NCBI GenBank assembly: GCA_019419955.1
Contig: JAHZIB010000019.1
Coordinates: forward strand, 1 to 27,174
Origin: Clostridiales bacterium
GTDB taxonomy: Bacteria > Bacillota > Clostridia > TANB77 > CAG-508
Length of the DNA stretch: 27,174 bases
Reading direction: 5' to 3'
Part shown: positions 7,471 to 16,737 of the stretch, piece by piece
Layout of the letters: the number at the start of each line of letters is the position of its first letter
Numbering within the stretch: position 1 is the stretch's first letter
Position numbers and translations under genes: made by a program
Notes under the pieces: model-generated
What the model was told of the DNA's origin: nothing
The model's database searches: none
The model's input: only the letters and a program-made list of their open reading frames with translations

Positions 7471-7643
7471 TTCCCCAAATTGTAAGACTTTACGGGGGTA
7501 AAGTCTCCTGGATGTGAGAATAACACTATCCATTTCCCCTTGTAATCATTTAAAGATATATTTCCCATTGTGGTTATTGCATCAAAATCAGGAGCCATCT
7601 GCCCTATTCTAACATTACCATTCATCATTATTTCATAATCCAT
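7458..7643 (-). pseudogene. Peroxiredoxin truncated at the peroxidatic cysteine
   Basis: The N-terminal part of a 1-Cys-like (Prx6-type) peroxiredoxin: IGQMAPDFDA, ISLNDYKGKW and FSHPGDFTPV. In the family the next residue is the catalytic Cys; here the frame runs instead into unrelated codons (KSYNLGKVER) and the arm of element copy A. Homology is lost after base 7491. About two thirds of the protein is missing and is not found downstream. The start at 7643 has AAAGGAG eight bases before it, so the promoter end looks intact. The product cannot be an active peroxidase. Confidence 0.8.
7485..7506. repeat. Perfect 9-bp inverted repeat at the peroxiredoxin break
   Basis: AGACTTTAC (7485-7493) and GTAAAGTCT (7498-7506) flank GGGG. 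The right arm is native peroxiredoxin coding sequence and the left arm is on the foreign side of the break, so the palindrome spans the junction. Confidence 0.7.
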
Positions 7644-7755
7644 AAAATATACTCCTTTCACATTACATGTAATTTTTTAAATTAATATATTTTATGAACT
7701 AATAAATGCAAATGTTACATGGTTTCATCTTATAAAACTTTTATGCTACTTCCTC

Positions 7756-9342
7756 CTACATTCTAGTAAATAAAGGTTGAATGTTTTCAAGTATTGTTCC
7801 CACTTCTGGTTCTATAAACTCCCAGCTTATTTCTTCTATTTTTAAATATTCACGTATTTTTTTACATACACTTGGCATAAAAGGTTCAAAAATATTAGCT
7901 AAATTTGCTATTATTGTTGCACAAGTATAAATTGTATTATTAAACATTTCTAAATTTTCTTTACTTTGTATCCATGGCTTTTCTTCATCATAATATTTGT
8001 TTGCCATTTCCACAAGTTCCATTGCTTTATTGGTGGCTTCTTTAAATTCAAGTTTTTCAATGTTTTTTCCAACTAATTCATAAGTTTGCTCTATCTTACT
8101 TTTTATTTTTTCGTCTAAATGACCTGCTGGCAAATATTCCAAACCTTTAAATTTTAATGTTCTATTTACCAAATTACCAAATTTATTTAATAATTCTCCA
8201 TTATTTGTTGCTATAAGGGCTTCTTCAGTAAAGTTTGAATCTTTTTTCTCTGGTCCATTATTAATTAAATGAAATCTTAAAACATTAACCCCGTATTTTT
8301 CAACTAATTCCAATGCCGGTAATCCATTTCCTTTACTTTTAGAAATTTTTTCGTCATTTATATTTAAGTATTCTGATGATACAATCATGTCTACTAAATG
8401 GAAATTCTCTTTCAGTGCTAAAAGTAATGCATTAAATATAATACTATGAAATACTATATTATCTTTTCCATGAACCATATATATTAATGGTTTATATTCT
8501 TCTTTCCAAAACTTCTCCCAGTTTTCTCCTATTTCCTCACACTTTTTCATTGATGCAGTAATATACCCTAGCACAGCTTCAATCCAAACATACATCTTTT
8601 TACTTTCATATCCCTTAACAGGTATATCTACACCCCAATCTAAATCTCTAGTAACAGCTCTATCTACCAAGCCTTGTCTTAAATATTTTTCTGTTTCATT
8701 TTTTGCATTTACACGCCAGAACTTGCCATTTTCTTTTAAATATTCTTCTATATCTGTTTGAAATTTAGATAATTTAAGATATAAGTTTTTATTATCTTTT
8801 AAGACTGTATTTGAAGAACATGTAAGACAAACTCCTTTCTTCATATCCTCTATTGTAGGTACATATCCACAGTTATCACATTGTTCAGCCTTTGTTTCCT
8901 TTCCACACTTTGGACAAACAATTTGTATTTCTCTATCTGATAAAAATTTTCCGCATTTTTCGCAAAATGGCTGTGGCTCAATCCTTTCATAAATGTATCC
9001 ATTATCATAAATTTTTTTAAATATTTTCATTGCTTCATTTTTATGAAAATCTGTGTCAGTATTTGTATAAAAATCATATGAAAAATCAAAATTTTCTAGC
9101 GTTTCCTTATCTCTATTATGATAAAATTCAGAAATTTCTTTTGGACTTCTCTTTTCTTTTTTTGCCCTCTCTGTAATTGGTGTGCCATGACAATCTGTTC
9201 CAGAAACGAACATAACATTATCGCCTTTTAATCTATAATATCTAGCTAAAATATCGCCAGATATTAGACCTGCTATATGTCCCAAATGTAAATCGCTATT
9301 AGCATAAGGCCATGCACCGCCTATCAAAATATTTTTATTCAT
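7756..9342 (-). CDS. metG: Methionyl-tRNA synthetase
   Basis: Charges tRNA-Met with methionine in the cytoplasm. A class I synthetase: HLGH at residues 19-22 is the HIGH motif and KISKSKG near 332 is KMSKS. The zinc region has four CxxC-like knuckles (CEKC, CPKC, CDNC, CLTC), so this is the four-cysteine-pair E. coli-like form. The helical anticodon-binding domain is present, but the protein stops at 528 residues without the C-terminal tRNA-binding (Trbp111-like) domain that longer MetG proteins carry. I chose ATG 9342, which has AGGAGG seven bases before it, over an upstream ATG at 9399 without one. I saw no T-box leader upstream. Confidence 0.93.
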   Translation of the reverse strand: MNKNILIGGAWPYANSDLHLGHIAGLISGDILARYYRLKGDNVMFVSGTDCHGTPITERAKKEKRSPKEISEFYHNRDKETLENFDFSYDFYTNTDTDFHKNEAMKIFKKIYDNGYIYERIEPQPFCEKCGKFLSDREIQIVCPKCGKETKAEQCDNCGYVPTIEDMKKGVCLTCSSNTVLKDNKNLYLKLSKFQTDIEEYLKENGKFWRVNAKNETEKYLRQGLVDRAVTRDLDWGVDIPVKGYESKKMYVWIEAVLGYITASMKKCEEIGENWEKFWKEEYKPLIYMVHGKDNIVFHSIIFNALLLALKENFHLVDMIVSSEYLNINDEKISKSKGNGLPALELVEKYGVNVLRFHLINNGPEKKDSNFTEEALIATNNGELLNKFGNLVNRTLKFKGLEYLPAGHLDEKIKSKIEQTYELVGKNIEKLEFKEATNKAMELVEMANKYYDEEKPWIQSKENLEMFNNTIYTCATIIANLANIFEPFMPSVCKKIREYLKIEEISWEFIEPEVGTILENIQPLFTRM

Positions 9343-9419
9343 AGTAAATTCCTCCTTTAATATTCGTTTTAAGGACAATGTATTTAAATTTTGTTTCAAA
9401 AAATTGCCTATATGTAAAT

Positions 9420-9444
9420 AGCAAAGTAAAAATTACTTTGCTAT
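9420..9444. terminator. Perfect hairpin between glmM/membrane gene and metG
   Basis: TAGCAAAGTA and TACTTTGCTA form a perfect 10-bp stem around AAAAT. On the minus strand it lies downstream of the stop at 9529 and before metG; the following T run is short, so it is a weak terminator or a metG leader structure. Confidence 0.45.
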
Positions 9445-9528
9445 AAAAAATATTTTAAAGTTATAAAACATGCTAAGTAAACTATTTTAAAAATACTTTT
9501 AATTTATCTTATCTATAACACATTTTGC

Positions 9529-9867
9529 TTATATCTTTTGCCAGAACCAATCTAGGCTATTGTCAATACTCTTCTTCTTTTTGTATTTTGCTTCAATATC
9601 ATCAATCCACAAATAACCGATAAACGAGATTAGTATAAATACTAAATCTAATACCATTGTAAATATTAAATCACTTCTGATTTCCTCTGTAATATTATCT
9701 CCTGTTGTAAGTAATATTGTATGTGCTACAAGTAAGCCTACAAATATAAATAAAAATACAGCAGTTATAGCACTTTTCTTTGTTTCTTTTGATAGTATGA
9801 GTGCTAATACAAATAGTAGTGTTACTATTAGCAAAGTTATTGGATTGGTAAAGTTTATCATTGGCAT
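9529..9867 (-). CDS. Small membrane protein, three predicted helices
   Basis: 112 residues with hydrophobic segments at about 8-26, 33-54 and 68-88, then a charged tail (DDIEAKYKKKKSID). No catalytic motif and no family I recognise. It begins 19 bases after the glmM stop and has GGGAGAAG upstream, so it is probably translated from the glmM transcript. Linkage to a cell-wall precursor gene is the only hint at function. Confidence 0.7.
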   Translation of the reverse strand: MPMINFTNPITLLIVTLLFVLALILSKETKKSAITAVFLFIFVGLLVAHTILLTTGDNITEEIRSDLIFTMVLDLVFILISFIGYLWIDDIEAKYKKKKSIDNSLDWFWQKI

Positions 9868-9886
9868 TTTTTCTTCTCCCTTCTTA

Positions 9887-11254
9887 TTAATTTAAATTTT
9901 TCTCAATTAATTTAGCAAGGTTTTTTGCTTTTGTTGTAATATAATCAGTGTCTTCTCCTTCTATCATTACTCTAACTAATGGCTCTGTTCCTGATGGTCT
10001 AATTAGAATTCTACCATTGCCAGAAAATTCTTTCTCAAGTTTCTCAATTTCTGCTTTTATTTCTGGAATATTATCATAGTTGTGCTTTTTATCATTTGAA
10101 ACTTTAGCATTAATTAATACTTGAGGATATATGGTTATTATATCACAAAGTTTTGATAAAGGTAAACCCTTTTCTAAAATTATTTTCAAAATCATTAAAG
10201 AAGTTAATATTCCATCTCCTGTTGGGTTATAATCAAGCATTATAATATGTCCTGATTGTTCACCTCCAAGATTATATCCCTCTTTCAACATTTTTTCAAG
10301 TACATACCTATCTCCAACTTTTGTTGCCTCAAAATTAATACCATTTTCAGAAGCATATTTTTTTAGTCCTAAATTACTCATTACTGTTGCAACTAATGTA
10401 TTCTTCTTTAATATTCCCTTTTCCTTCATATATTTTGAAATGACTGCCAATATCTTATCACCATCAACTTCATTTCCTTTATCATCAATTATTAAACATC
10501 TGTCGCCATCACCATCATATGCCACACCTAAATTGCAGTTATTTTCCAAAACATATTTTTTCAAAACATCAAGATGAGTAGAGCCACAATTTTCATTTAT
10601 GTTTGTTCCATTAGGTGTATTATTTATAATATAATGCTTTATACCAAGAGCTGTAAAAACTTTTTCGGCCACAGCCGACGTTGCACCATTTGCGGTATCA
10701 ATTGCCACTACAAAATCTTCTGGCATTTCTATTTTCTCAAAATCTTCTTCGAAGTTTTTCCTAAAAAAATATACATATTCATCAAGTAGGTCTGTTCTTA
10801 TTTCAGAAACACCTATTTTATCATTGACAGCAGAAAAGTCATCAAGTTTGCCTGAATCCATTATTTCTTCTATTTCTTCTTCAAGTTCATCTGGTATTTT
10901 CATACCTTTATTACTAAAGTACTTAACTCCATTAAACTCATATGTATTGTGTGATGCAGAAATAACAACACTTGCATCTGCCTTAAGTTTTTTAGTTAAA
11001 TATGCAACACCCGGTGTAGGCATTACTCCTAGAATTTTAACATTAGCTCCATAACTTAAAAAACCTGCTGTCATTGCACTTTCAATTAATGTTCCAGAAA
11101 TTCTTGTATCTCTGCCTATTAAAATTGTTGGTGTATGATTTGTATGCTTAGATAATACATATGCACCAGCTTTGGCTACTCTATACACTAAATTTGGAGA
11201 TAACTCAGTGTTTGCAATTCTTCTTATTCCATCTGTTCCAAAATATCTTCTCAT
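9887..11254 (-). CDS. glmM: Phosphoglucosamine mutase
   Basis: Converts glucosamine-6-phosphate to glucosamine-1-phosphate on the way to UDP-GlcNAc for peptidoglycan. The 455-residue protein opens with RRYFGTDGIRR, typical of GlmM. The phosphoserine is Ser101 in SASHN, the metal loop is DGDGDR near 245, the sugar-binding loop is GEQSGH, and the phosphate-binding loop is RPSGTEP near the end. The length is normal. AGGAGG lies upstream of the ATG. The 252 bases upstream (11255-11506) are AT-rich and should hold its promoter, but I see no box set I would defend. Confidence 0.95.
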   Translation of the reverse strand: MRRYFGTDGIRRIANTELSPNLVYRVAKAGAYVLSKHTNHTPTILIGRDTRISGTLIESAMTAGFLSYGANVKILGVMPTPGVAYLTKKLKADASVVISASHNTYEFNGVKYFSNKGMKIPDELEEEIEEIMDSGKLDDFSAVNDKIGVSEIRTDLLDEYVYFFRKNFEEDFEKIEMPEDFVVAIDTANGATSAVAEKVFTALGIKHYIINNTPNGTNINENCGSTHLDVLKKYVLENNCNLGVAYDGDGDRCLIIDDKGNEVDGDKILAVISKYMKEKGILKKNTLVATVMSNLGLKKYASENGINFEATKVGDRYVLEKMLKEGYNLGGEQSGHIIMLDYNPTGDGILTSLMILKIILEKGLPLSKLCDIITIYPQVLINAKVSNDKKHNYDNIPEIKAEIEKLEKEFSGNGRILIRPSGTEPLVRVMIEGEDTDYITTKAKNLAKLIEKNLN

Positions 11255-11506
11255 AGCTAACCTCCTATTGGCGACAATTTACGCTCTTATAAAAATTATT
11301 TAATCATATTTTTATCCTATATAATTAAATATTATTATTCTATAATATTTCTATTTTCAAATTAGTGTGCTACATAAATATTTTTCTGTCGAACAATTTT
11401 ATGAACACAAGTTATTATACACCATATTATACTATAATTTATAAATTATGCAATACTAATACTATAAATTTATATAAGAATTGTTACTAAATAATGTTTT
11501 ATATTT

Positions 11507-13210
11507 TTACATTCTTTCTGGCATTTCTATTCCTAGAATTTCTGCTCCCTCTTTTAACACAATATTTGTGCAATAAGTGAGATATACTCTTGCTTGCTTC
11601 ACATTTTCATTCTCATCAATAATTTTATTCTCATTATAAAACGTACCGAACAATTGAGCTAAATCTATCAAATATCTTGAAATAATATATGGTTCATTTT
11701 TAGATGAAGCAAGTTTTACGCTATCTGTAAAACCATATATTGCTTTAATTAAATTGATTGAAGCATCATCATTTAAAACTTCATAATCTATTTCTTTTCC
11801 ATTAGATAGATGTTCAACTTTATTAAGAATGCTATTTGTTCTAACATACATATATTGCAAATATGGTCCGGTTTCCCCATTAAAGTTTAGCATATTATCC
11901 CAATCAAAAATCTCATCTTTAATTCTGCTATTATATAAATCATTAAATACCACTGCTCCAATTCCTACTTTTTTAGCTATTTCATCTTTATCTTCTAGGT
12001 TTGGATTTTTCTCCTCAATAATCTTACTTGCTCTCGATATCGCCTCATTTAATAGATCTTCTAATTTAACAATATTGCCTTCTCTTGTTGACATTTTACC
12101 AGTAATAAGTTGAACCATTCCAAATGGAACATGTATTAAATTATCAGTATATTTCTTATCAATTCCTAAAAATTTTGCAGTCTCAAAAACCTGTTTAAAA
12201 TGTAAAATTTGTTCATATGAAGTCACATATATTGCTTTGTCAAAATCATATGTTCTTGCTCTATATAGTATAGCTGCTAAATCACGAGTAGCATATGTAG
12301 TTGAACCATTTGACTTTATAATCAAGCATGGTGGCATTCCTTTTTCGTCTAAATTGACTACTTCTGCTCCTTCAGACTCTTCAAGTTTGCCATTCTCTCT
12401 TAATAAATTAACTACTTCTTGCATTTTATCCGAATAAAATGCTTCGCCATTAAGAGAATCAAATTTCACATTTAGTAGGTCATACACTTTTTGAAACTCT
12501 TTTAAGCTTAATTCCCTAAACTTTTGCCATAGGCTTGTACAGTATTCATCACCATCTTCTAGTTTTTTAAAATTATTTCTGCATTGTTCTAAAACACTCT
12601 CATCTTCTTTGCATAAATTGTTTATTCTTACATATATTTTAGTTAGCTCATTTATTGGTTCTTCTTCTATATTATACTCGCTTCCCCATCTTTTATATCC
12701 CTCAATCAATTTGCCAAACTGAGTACCATAATCTCCTAAATGATTAATACCAATAACATTATACCCTAAAAATTTATAAATTTTATATAAGGCACCACCA
12801 ATCACTGTAGAACGCAAATGCCCAATATGGAAAGGCTTTGCAATATTCGGTGCAGAATAATCTATAACAATATTTTGTTCTTTTGCTTCTTTACTTCTAC
12901 CGTATTCTATACCTGAATTTTCAATTTCCTCAAATACAGTTTTAAATATAGCCTTTGGATTAATATAAAAATTCAAATAACCATTAACTACATCTATTCC
13001 TTTTACAATATCCTGACTAATATTCAACTTTTCTTTTATCTCATTTGCTATAATTTGTGGTGCTTTCTTCATTTCCTTTGCCAATTTAAAGCATGGGAGA
13101 GAATAATCTCCCATTTCCTTATTTGCGGGTATTTCTAAGTATTCTTCTATTTTATCATTATTTATTACTTCTTTCAATTCATTTGCTATATACGTCTTAA
13201 AGTCAAACAT
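11507..13210 (-). CDS. argS: Arginyl-tRNA synthetase
   Basis: Charges tRNA-Arg. Class I: HIGH is exact at residues 128-131 (PFHIGHLRS) and KMSTREGN near 371 replaces KMSKS. The N-terminal additional domain typical of ArgRS and the C-terminal anticodon domain ending in EILGIEMPERM are both present; 567 residues is normal. It starts 15 bases after the pfkA stop with AAAGGAG upstream, so the two are one operon. Given the CGG anomaly in this window, the tRNA-Arg set that this enzyme serves is of special interest: its own gene uses CGT but no CGG. Confidence 0.95.
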   Translation of the reverse strand: MFDFKTYIANELKEVINNDKIEEYLEIPANKEMGDYSLPCFKLAKEMKKAPQIIANEIKEKLNISQDIVKGIDVVNGYLNFYINPKAIFKTVFEEIENSGIEYGRSKEAKEQNIVIDYSAPNIAKPFHIGHLRSTVIGGALYKIYKFLGYNVIGINHLGDYGTQFGKLIEGYKRWGSEYNIEEEPINELTKIYVRINNLCKEDESVLEQCRNNFKKLEDGDEYCTSLWQKFRELSLKEFQKVYDLLNVKFDSLNGEAFYSDKMQEVVNLLRENGKLEESEGAEVVNLDEKGMPPCLIIKSNGSTTYATRDLAAILYRARTYDFDKAIYVTSYEQILHFKQVFETAKFLGIDKKYTDNLIHVPFGMVQLITGKMSTREGNIVKLEDLLNEAISRASKIIEEKNPNLEDKDEIAKKVGIGAVVFNDLYNSRIKDEIFDWDNMLNFNGETGPYLQYMYVRTNSILNKVEHLSNGKEIDYEVLNDDASINLIKAIYGFTDSVKLASSKNEPYIISRYLIDLAQLFGTFYNENKIIDENENVKQARVYLTYCTNIVLKEGAEILGIEMPERM

Positions 13211-13225
13211 TATATTCTCCTTTCA

Positions 13226-14368
13226 TTAATCACCTAAATTAATTCCAATTGCCCTAGCTGTCTTTACTAATTCATCATCCATTGTAACTTTCCTTAAATT
13301 GCTTTCTGGTGTATTTCCTGAAACCGCTCCAATCTTTGTATTATTACCAACCACATCTTCTAAAGGTACACTATTTAATTTTCCGTCCTTGATAACAGTT
13401 AAAACATTAAATTTCTCTTCAAGTGCTAATTCCATAGCTTTTGAACCATATTTAGTTGAAAGTACTCTATCAAATGCCGTTGGAGTACCTCCTCTTTGCA
13501 TATATCCTAGTACTGTACATCTAGCCTCAAGACCAGTTAATTTTTCCAACTCTCTCGCTACTCTTTCTCCTACTCCTCCGAGTTTTGTATTGTCAACACC
13601 TTCTCCATTATTTCTAATATTTTTTATGCTTAAATCTCCACCTTTTGGTTTCGCACCTTCCGCAACCACAACAATGCTAAAAGATTTACCTCTATTTTTT
13701 CTATTAATAATCTTTCTAGCAGCACTATTAATGTCATATGGAATTTCTGGAATTAAAGCCACATCTCCTCCTCCAGCAATTGCAGACTCAAGAGCTATCC
13801 AACCAGCATATCTCCCCATCACTTCTAAAACCATTATTCTATGATGAGTTTCCCCAGTCGAATGTAATCTATCTATAGCTTCAGTTGCAACAGAAACTGC
13901 TGTATTGTATCCAAAAGTTATTTCAGTACATGCAACATCATTATCTATTGTTTTTGGAACTCCAATAACATTAATTCCTTTTAAAGATAAATCTCTTGCC
14001 GATTTCTGAGTTCCATCTCCTCCTAATGTGAACAAACAGTCAATTTCATCCTTTTTTATATTTTCCACACAAATATCAGATAAATCTTTATACACAATTT
14101 CGCCGTCTTCCTCAACAGGGTAGTTAAAAACATTTGCATTTGTAGATGAACCAATAATTGAACCACCTTTTGGTAAAATTCCCACTGCATTACCACTAGA
14201 ACTTGTACCAAGTTGAATTATATTGTTTTTTAGCAAGCCTCTAAATCCATCTATATATCCATAACATTCTATATTTTTATTTTCAGCAGTTTTAATAATA
14301 GCTCTAATAACTGCATTAAATCCTGAAACATCTCCTCCATTAGCTAATATTGCTACTTTTTTAATCAT
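13226..14368 (-). CDS. pfkA: 6-phosphofructokinase, long form with mixed ATP/PPi signature
   Basis: Phosphorylates fructose-6-phosphate, the committed step of glycolysis. The N-terminal loop is NGGDVSGFNAV instead of the usual GGDAPGMN. GGDGT (116-120) has Gly119, the residue of ATP-dependent enzymes, while VPKTIDND has Lys139, the residue typical of PPi-dependent and 'group III' enzymes. The substrate loop MGRYAGW and the RxGGxPxxxD segment (QRGGTPTAFD) are present. At 380 residues it is longer than the 320 of classical PfkA. The phosphoryl donor cannot be settled from sequence; ATP is more likely. It is the first gene of an operon with argS. Confidence 0.88.
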   Translation of the reverse strand: MIKKVAILANGGDVSGFNAVIRAIIKTAENKNIECYGYIDGFRGLLKNNIIQLGTSSSGNAVGILPKGGSIIGSSTNANVFNYPVEEDGEIVYKDLSDICVENIKKDEIDCLFTLGGDGTQKSARDLSLKGINVIGVPKTIDNDVACTEITFGYNTAVSVATEAIDRLHSTGETHHRIMVLEVMGRYAGWIALESAIAGGGDVALIPEIPYDINSAARKIINRKNRGKSFSIVVVAEGAKPKGGDLSIKNIRNNGEGVDNTKLGGVGERVARELEKLTGLEARCTVLGYMQRGGTPTAFDRVLSTKYGSKAMELALEEKFNVLTVIKDGKLNSVPLEDVVGNNTKIGAVSGNTPESNLRKVTMDDELVKTARAIGINLGD

Positions 14369-14464
14369 ACATTTTCTCTCCTTTGTAAATAATTATCTAT
14401 AATATCAAGTTATAGAGCAGTATAAATAATGCTATTTTACTTTTACTACTTTTTGCATATTACT

Positions 14465-14492
14465 ATTATATCAAGAAATAGAAAAAATACAA
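14465..14492 (-). promoter_or_regulatory. Sigma-A type promoter of pfkA-argS
   Basis: TTGTAT (14487-14492), 16 bp, perfect TATAAT (14465-14470) on the minus strand. The transcript would start near 14458, giving a leader of about 90 bases. The boxes overlap the hairpin that ends the spoIIIA unit. Confidence 0.6.
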
Positions 14493-14521
14493 CTTTTTTT
14501 GAAAGTTTTTTTATTCTATTT
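14476..14521 (-). terminator. Terminator-like hairpin after spoIIIAH
   Basis: An inner AACTTT/AAAGTT stem and an outer AAATAGAA-type stem enclose A/T runs. On the minus strand the inner hairpin is followed by GTATTTTTTC. It is 65 bases beyond the spoIIIAH stop and would close the spoIIIA transcript. Confidence 0.5.
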
Positions 14522-14586
14522 ACAGGATAATAGTTTAATATTCTATTTATTAGATACCTGAGATTATATAATATTTCTATAGTATT

Positions 14587-15294
14587 CTACTTCTTATTCA
14601 TTATGTGTATATTACTTATATCCGCTTCCAACTCTCTTGTAATAATATTTTGCATTTGTGCTATTTCATCTTTTTCTAAATCATCTCCTTTAACAATAAC
14701 ATTTATGCTCTCTCCATTCACAAAAATTATTAAATCATCTATTCCTTTGGTTTTTATTAAATTTTCGGCTATCATAATAGCATTTTGTTCTTCCCCTATA
14801 GCAGTTATTTCTTCTTGGGCAAGTTTCTTTTGAGCTTCACTAACATTTGCATTATTTAATATCTCTTGATAATTCTCTATTCTTTGAGAATACATTGTCT
14901 CCCTCTCAAGTTTAGAAGTAGTAAAATATTCATCTGCATTAATTGCTCCTGTATCAATGGTCTCACCTTCTCCTGCTAAACTATTTGTTTCTGTTAATTC
15001 GTTAGCATCTACTTCCTCATTGTTAGATATAGTACCTTCTTCAGACTTAACTTCATTTATCAAATTGTTTTCGGTCGTGCTCTCCTCATTTACCGCAGTA
15101 TTTAATTCCACTATATTCCCACTACTTACAAGTCGTGCATCACCCAGACTTGCCATTTCTTCTGCATCTGCCAAAGCAGCCGTTTCTAAAGCTTTATTAT
15201 TTTCTGTATTAGTAAAATTCAAATAACCTGCTGTAATTAGCATAAGTCCAATAACAAAAATAACAATCTGATTTTTCTTAAAAATCCTTTTCAT
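14587..15294 (-). CDS. spoIIIAH: Stage III sporulation protein AH
   Basis: The mother-cell membrane protein that binds forespore SpoIIQ (or its clostridial counterpart) across the two membranes and builds the SpoIIIA channel ring. One N-terminal membrane helix (IVIFVIGLMLITAGYL) is followed by an acidic, low-complexity linker and the YscJ/FliF-like ring-building domain (EEITAIGEEQNAIM, LEKDEIAQMQNII, DISNIHIM). 235 residues. I use ATG 15294 because the upstream alternative is a TTG. It is the last gene of the operon, as usual. Confidence 0.9.
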   Translation of the reverse strand: MKRIFKKNQIVIFVIGLMLITAGYLNFTNTENNKALETAALADAEEMASLGDARLVSSGNIVELNTAVNEESTTENNLINEVKSEEGTISNNEEVDANELTETNSLAGEGETIDTGAINADEYFTTSKLERETMYSQRIENYQEILNNANVSEAQKKLAQEEITAIGEEQNAIMIAENLIKTKGIDDLIIFVNGESINVIVKGDDLEKDEIAQMQNIITRELEADISNIHIMNKK

Positions 15295-15399
15295 ATTTAA
15301 CCACTTTCCTTTCAAGTAAAAACTATTTTCTTACATAACATTATCTTTTACCTATTATATATAATTCTGTTTCTCAAACAGATGATACATAACCACCAT

Positions 15400-16026
15400 T
15401 CATTCTGACATTTCAAAAACTTGTATCTTATGAGTTGCAAGTCCAGTAACAGCACTGACCGCTTGAATTATATTCGTTTTAGTGTTTGCATCATTGGCTC
15501 CTTCTGCAGTAATAATTGCACCTTCAATTTTCGGACTCACAACGCTTTGTGTAATTAATGTCTTATTACCATTACTCTCTTCATAAATAACCTCTTTTCT
15601 ATTATCTGTTTGAGTTACTTTTCGTGTTCCCCCCTCACTATCTGTTTCTTCAGTATTTTCTTCTGTACTTTCTTCATTGTACACAGGTACAACTTTACTG
15701 GTTTCAGAATAAGTAACCATAACTTTTACTTTTCCAACACCATTAATTTTAGATAATATACTTTCCAAATCACTAACCATTCTGCTTTCATTAGTACTTT
15801 CACCTTGTACAATATTATTTTCATAACTTTCTTCTGCTAGTTTCTTGTTTGAATCATTTGGAACTTCATTTTTATTTATATCATCTCCATTCCAAATAAC
15901 ATTAATAATAATAATTGTTATTATTAATATTACTACGAAAACAACTATGTTTTCTAGCTTTCTTTTATTACTTGGTTCTTCCCCCTCTTTATTAGGCAAA
16001 AGTTTTTTCAATTTTTCTTTCAACAT
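15400..16026 (-). CDS. spoIIIAG: Stage III sporulation protein AG
   Basis: A single-pass membrane protein that forms a large ring in the feeding-tube-like channel between mother cell and forespore. A basic N-terminus, one membrane helix (VVFVVILIITIIIINVIW), an acidic variable linker (EENTEETDSEGG), and the ring-building fold with LESILSKINGVGKVKVMVTY and GAIITAEGANDANTK. The start at 16026 has AAGGAG ten bases before it, better than the in-frame ATG at 16050. 208 residues. Confidence 0.9.
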   Translation of the reverse strand: MLKEKLKKLLPNKEGEEPSNKRKLENIVVFVVILIITIIIINVIWNGDDINKNEVPNDSNKKLAEESYENNIVQGESTNESRMVSDLESILSKINGVGKVKVMVTYSETSKVVPVYNEESTEENTEETDSEGGTRKVTQTDNRKEVIYEESNGNKTLITQSVVSPKIEGAIITAEGANDANTKTNIIQAVSAVTGLATHKIQVFEMSE

Positions 16027-16083
16027 AAACTTTCCACTCCTTCTTTTCATGAGTTTTCAATTCAAAACTTTCATAAAGTTTAA

Positions 16084-16737
16084 TTAATTTACTATTACAT
16101 TATCTTCCCTTACCTCATAAACACTGCATAAATATTTTTTTATCTCTTTTTTCTCTTTATCCGATACATTACCTTCAGAGCTTTCATCCTGACTGTTAAC
16201 AATATTTCCATTCTCATCGGTTTTTTTGTTTTTATCCAAATTCACATCTACTTTTTCTACCTTTTCCACCTTATTAACTTCCTGTTTGGTCTGCGTTTTA
16301 TCCTTTTTTTCATTTTCAACCTTAACGACCTGCAAGCTTATCGAGTTTATAGTATAATTTTCTATGTCTGTTATCTCTATCTCAATATTACTCGCACTAT
16401 ATCCTTTTTCTTTAAGTCTTGCCATTACATCTTCCTTTAGTCCTGATACATACATACTCATAATATTACTCTGATTGTCAGAATTGATAGAATTTCCCAC
16501 ACTAGCTGATTTCTCTGCTTCTTGAACATATTTTTCCAATTCTAGTACTTCTGAAACTGAGATTGTTTCACCTGTAAATTTAGTTATAACAGGAGATATA
16601 ATTGTAAAAACAATATATATTCCAATAACAACCTTAATATATTTTTTGCAGTTTCCGTCAGGTAATATCATTTCAATTACTGTACCAATTATTACAGCAA
16701 CAACAATTCCACCAGCCCAATTACTTATCCATTCAAT
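16084..16737 (-). CDS. spoIIIAF: Stage III sporulation protein AF, likely AUU start
   Basis: A two-helix membrane protein of the SpoIIIA complex. The first ATG in the frame (16671, MILPDGNCKKY) would cut off the first membrane helix that the family always has. Upstream codons read EWISNWAGGIVVAVIIGT, the classical SpoIIIAF N-terminus, back to an ATT at 16735-16737; a stop lies a few codons before and no ATG, GTG or TTG is available in frame. AGGAGGGG (16744-16751) is ideally placed for that ATT. The result is 217 residues, close to the Bacillus protein (206). The second helix is KYIKVVIGIYIVFTIISPV and the rest is a charged extracytoplasmic domain. Confidence 0.85.
   Translation of the reverse strand: MEWISNWAGGIVVAVIIGTVIEMILPDGNCKKYIKVVIGIYIVFTIISPVITKFTGETISVSEVLELEKYVQEAEKSASVGNSINSDNQSNIMSMYVSGLKEDVMARLKEKGYSASNIEIEITDIENYTINSISLQVVKVENEKKDKTQTKQEVNKVEKVEKVDVNLDKNKKTDENGNIVNSQDESSEGNVSDKEKKEIKKYLCSVYEVREDNVIVN

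Noticed and set aside
7664..7684. ATTACATGTAAT palindrome followed by T residues as a plus-strand terminator
   Set aside because: No plus-strand gene ends there; short palindromes with A/T flanks are expected by chance in this composition.
9343..9528. T-box riboswitch upstream of metG
   Set aside because: No T-box consensus (TGGNACCGCG-like) and no specifier-loop layout; only one simple hairpin is present.
13299..13844. Long plus-strand open frames opposite pfkA, spoIIIAH, argS and the 540-residue gene
   Set aside because: They are antisense shadows of well-supported genes: Ser/Leu/Ile-rich, without ribosome sites or domains.
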